A DNA stretch of 64,000 nt. Origin: Lachnocurva sp045579705. Its GTDB lineage: Bacteria; Bacillota; Clostridia; Lachnospirales; Lachnospiraceae. The DNA is taken from contig JAZNMP010000015.1 in NCBI GenBank assembly GCA_045579705.1, forward strand, positions 1 through 64,000. The letters are read 5' to 3'. A model generated the notes under the pieces. The model saw nothing but the letters and a program-made list of their open reading frames with translations, did not search any database and was not told where the DNA came from. This document shows positions 63,261 through 64,000 of the stretch, piece after piece; within the stretch, counting starts at the first letter, position 1, and each line of letters begins with the position of its first letter. A program made the translations under genes and the position numbers.

Positions 63261-64000
63261 ATGCCAGGAAAGATAAAAGGTGCCATACTTTGTGTGTTAG
63301 GAGCGGTGTGTTGGGGTGCATCGGGGACGATGGGACAGTATTTGTTTAGAGTGGAAAAAATGGACTCGAAGTGGTTGGTGCCAATCCGATTAGAGATGGC
63401 GGGAATCATCCTGTTTATATATTGCTTTATAAAGTATAGAGACAAGCTTTTTAAACCATTCAAAGATTTAAAAGATTTGATGATGGTGCTGGGTTATGGA
63501 ATTCTCGGTGTGACGTTCAGCCAGTTTACTTACTTTTTTACAATCCAGTATTCATCAGCGGGCGTGGGAACGATCATGCAGGATCTCTCGCCGGTTATTA
63601 TATTATTGATTACGAGCGCGATGGAGCGACGCCGCCCGAGAGTGAAAGAAGTCTCGGCAGTAGTACTGGCAATCGTAGGCGTATTCTTGATAGTAACACA
63701 TGGCGATATTTCAAACTTCAAAGTCCCGCCAATAGCGATAGTGTCGGGATTGGCTTGCGCTTTCTGTGTGTCGGTTTACAATATCTTGACTGCGCCACTT
63801 ACAAAGCATAGGGATTACCCGGTGTTGGTGCTTCAGACTTGGTCTTTTATGTTGGGAGGAATCTTGACAGGATTAGTGTTCCGCCCTTGGACATATCATT
63901 ATGTGCCGACTCCGATGGGATATGTAGGAATCGCTACGGTTGTAGTAGTTGGAAATTTGCTGGCTTTTTCGCTTTACATCTCAGGTGTGAGCGAAATCGG
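63261..64000 (+). CDS. EamA/DMT-family transporter (3' end outside window)
   Basis: At least 246 residues are visible and the frame is open at the window end. 'IKGAILCVLGAVCWGASGTM' is the first helix of an EamA domain, followed by 'SQFTYFFTIQYSSAGVGTIM' and the start of the second repeat ('LACAFCVSVYNILTAPL'). Such ten-helix carriers export amino acids, metabolites or drugs. AAAGGA lies 7 bp upstream of ATG 63261. Confidence 0.9.
   Translation, partial: MPGKIKGAILCVLGAVCWGASGTMGQYLFRVEKMDSKWLVPIRLEMAGIILFIYCFIKYRDKLFKPFKDLKDLMMVLGYGILGVTFSQFTYFFTIQYSSAGVGTIMQDLSPVIILLITSAMERRRPRVKEVSAVVLAIVGVFLIVTHGDISNFKVPPIAIVSGLACAFCVSVYNILTAPLTKHRDYPVLVLQTWSFMLGGILTGLVFRPWTYHYVPTPMGYVGIATVVVVGNLLAFSLYISGVSEI

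Noticed and set aside
1..64000. tRNA, rRNA or integrase genes that would mark an island boundary
   Set aside because: I found no cloverleaf with CCA end, no rRNA segment and no recognisable integrase or intact transposase in the window.

Overview
The window looks like a chromosomal segment of a low-to-moderate GC Bacillota, most likely a Clostridia of the Lachnospiraceae type. I infer this from strong AGGAGG-like ribosome sites, many U-tailed terminators, ECF-type ThiT under a TPP riboswitch, MetNIQ, a TIGR01212 radical SAM protein and a heterodimeric ABC exporter pair; no rRNA or tRNA gene is present to settle it. Nearly all genes lie on the + strand. By eye, bases 1 to about 39,100 are AT-rich (accessory DNA), 39,130-40,820 is richer in GC, 40,820-43,200 is AT-rich again, and the rest is mostly richer, housekeeping-like sequence.

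Region 1 (1-8,660) is a defence-island-like block. It has a truncated XRE-type regulator, a DUF4062 protein whose start is out of frame at a six-G tract, a minus-strand gene remnant, and a tight five-gene operon. The operon encodes an AAA ATPase, a DUF4435/TOPRIM protein (the AriA/AriB pair of PARIS-like systems), a small P-loop NTPase, a GNAT acetyltransferase fused to a PUA-like domain, and a small ASCH-type protein. A palindrome-overlapped promoter and a short terminator precede the operon.

Region 2 (8,930-39,095) makes cell-surface polysaccharide. An MBOAT/SGNH O-acylation pair is followed by two modules, each with its own flippase. Module A (12,645-25,432) has four GT4 enzymes, a hexapeptide acyltransferase, a Wzy-like polymerase, a pyruvyl transferase, a GT14-like enzyme, Wzx, a GT2 enzyme and UDP-GlcNAc 2-epimerase. 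Module B (25,581-39,095) has a methyltransferase plus a kinase-like/coiled-coil/GT2 protein reminiscent of chain-terminating WbdD, a double GT4 enzyme, two DUF2142 membrane proteins, a second flippase, two GT2 enzymes and a GT8. No chain-length regulator or initiating phosphoglycosyl transferase is in view, so the locus probably extends or relies on genes elsewhere.

Region 3 (39,135-43,100) holds acyltransferases (one with a damaged start), a CmpB-type membrane protein, a RelB-antitoxin remnant, and an HTH regulator with two palindromic operators driving an unknown 188-residue protein. Region 4 (43,260-64,000) is mainly core functions: HD proteins, RmlD-like reductase, dicarboxylate symporter, TcdA, radical SAM protein, ABC exporter pair, AlkD-like protein, a large GT2, MetNIQ, Maf, flavodoxin, TPP riboswitch with ThiT, and a DMT-family exporter cut by the window end.

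The most unusual signal is in the intergenic DNA of region 4. Two related proteins of about 275 residues (52,090 and 62,209) share a nuclease-like C-terminus (SKSE...YPDF...WEH). Both lie beside arrays of short palindromic units. Three arrays (58,548, 61,586, 63,064) consist of GGTGTGA/TCACACC motifs that alternate in orientation every 26-27 bp, 22 arms in all. A fourth (51,488-51,880) is a 73-bp tandem repeat with CACAGACT/AGTCTGTG arms. The arrangement recalls REP elements with their RAYT proteins, but with a different protein family.
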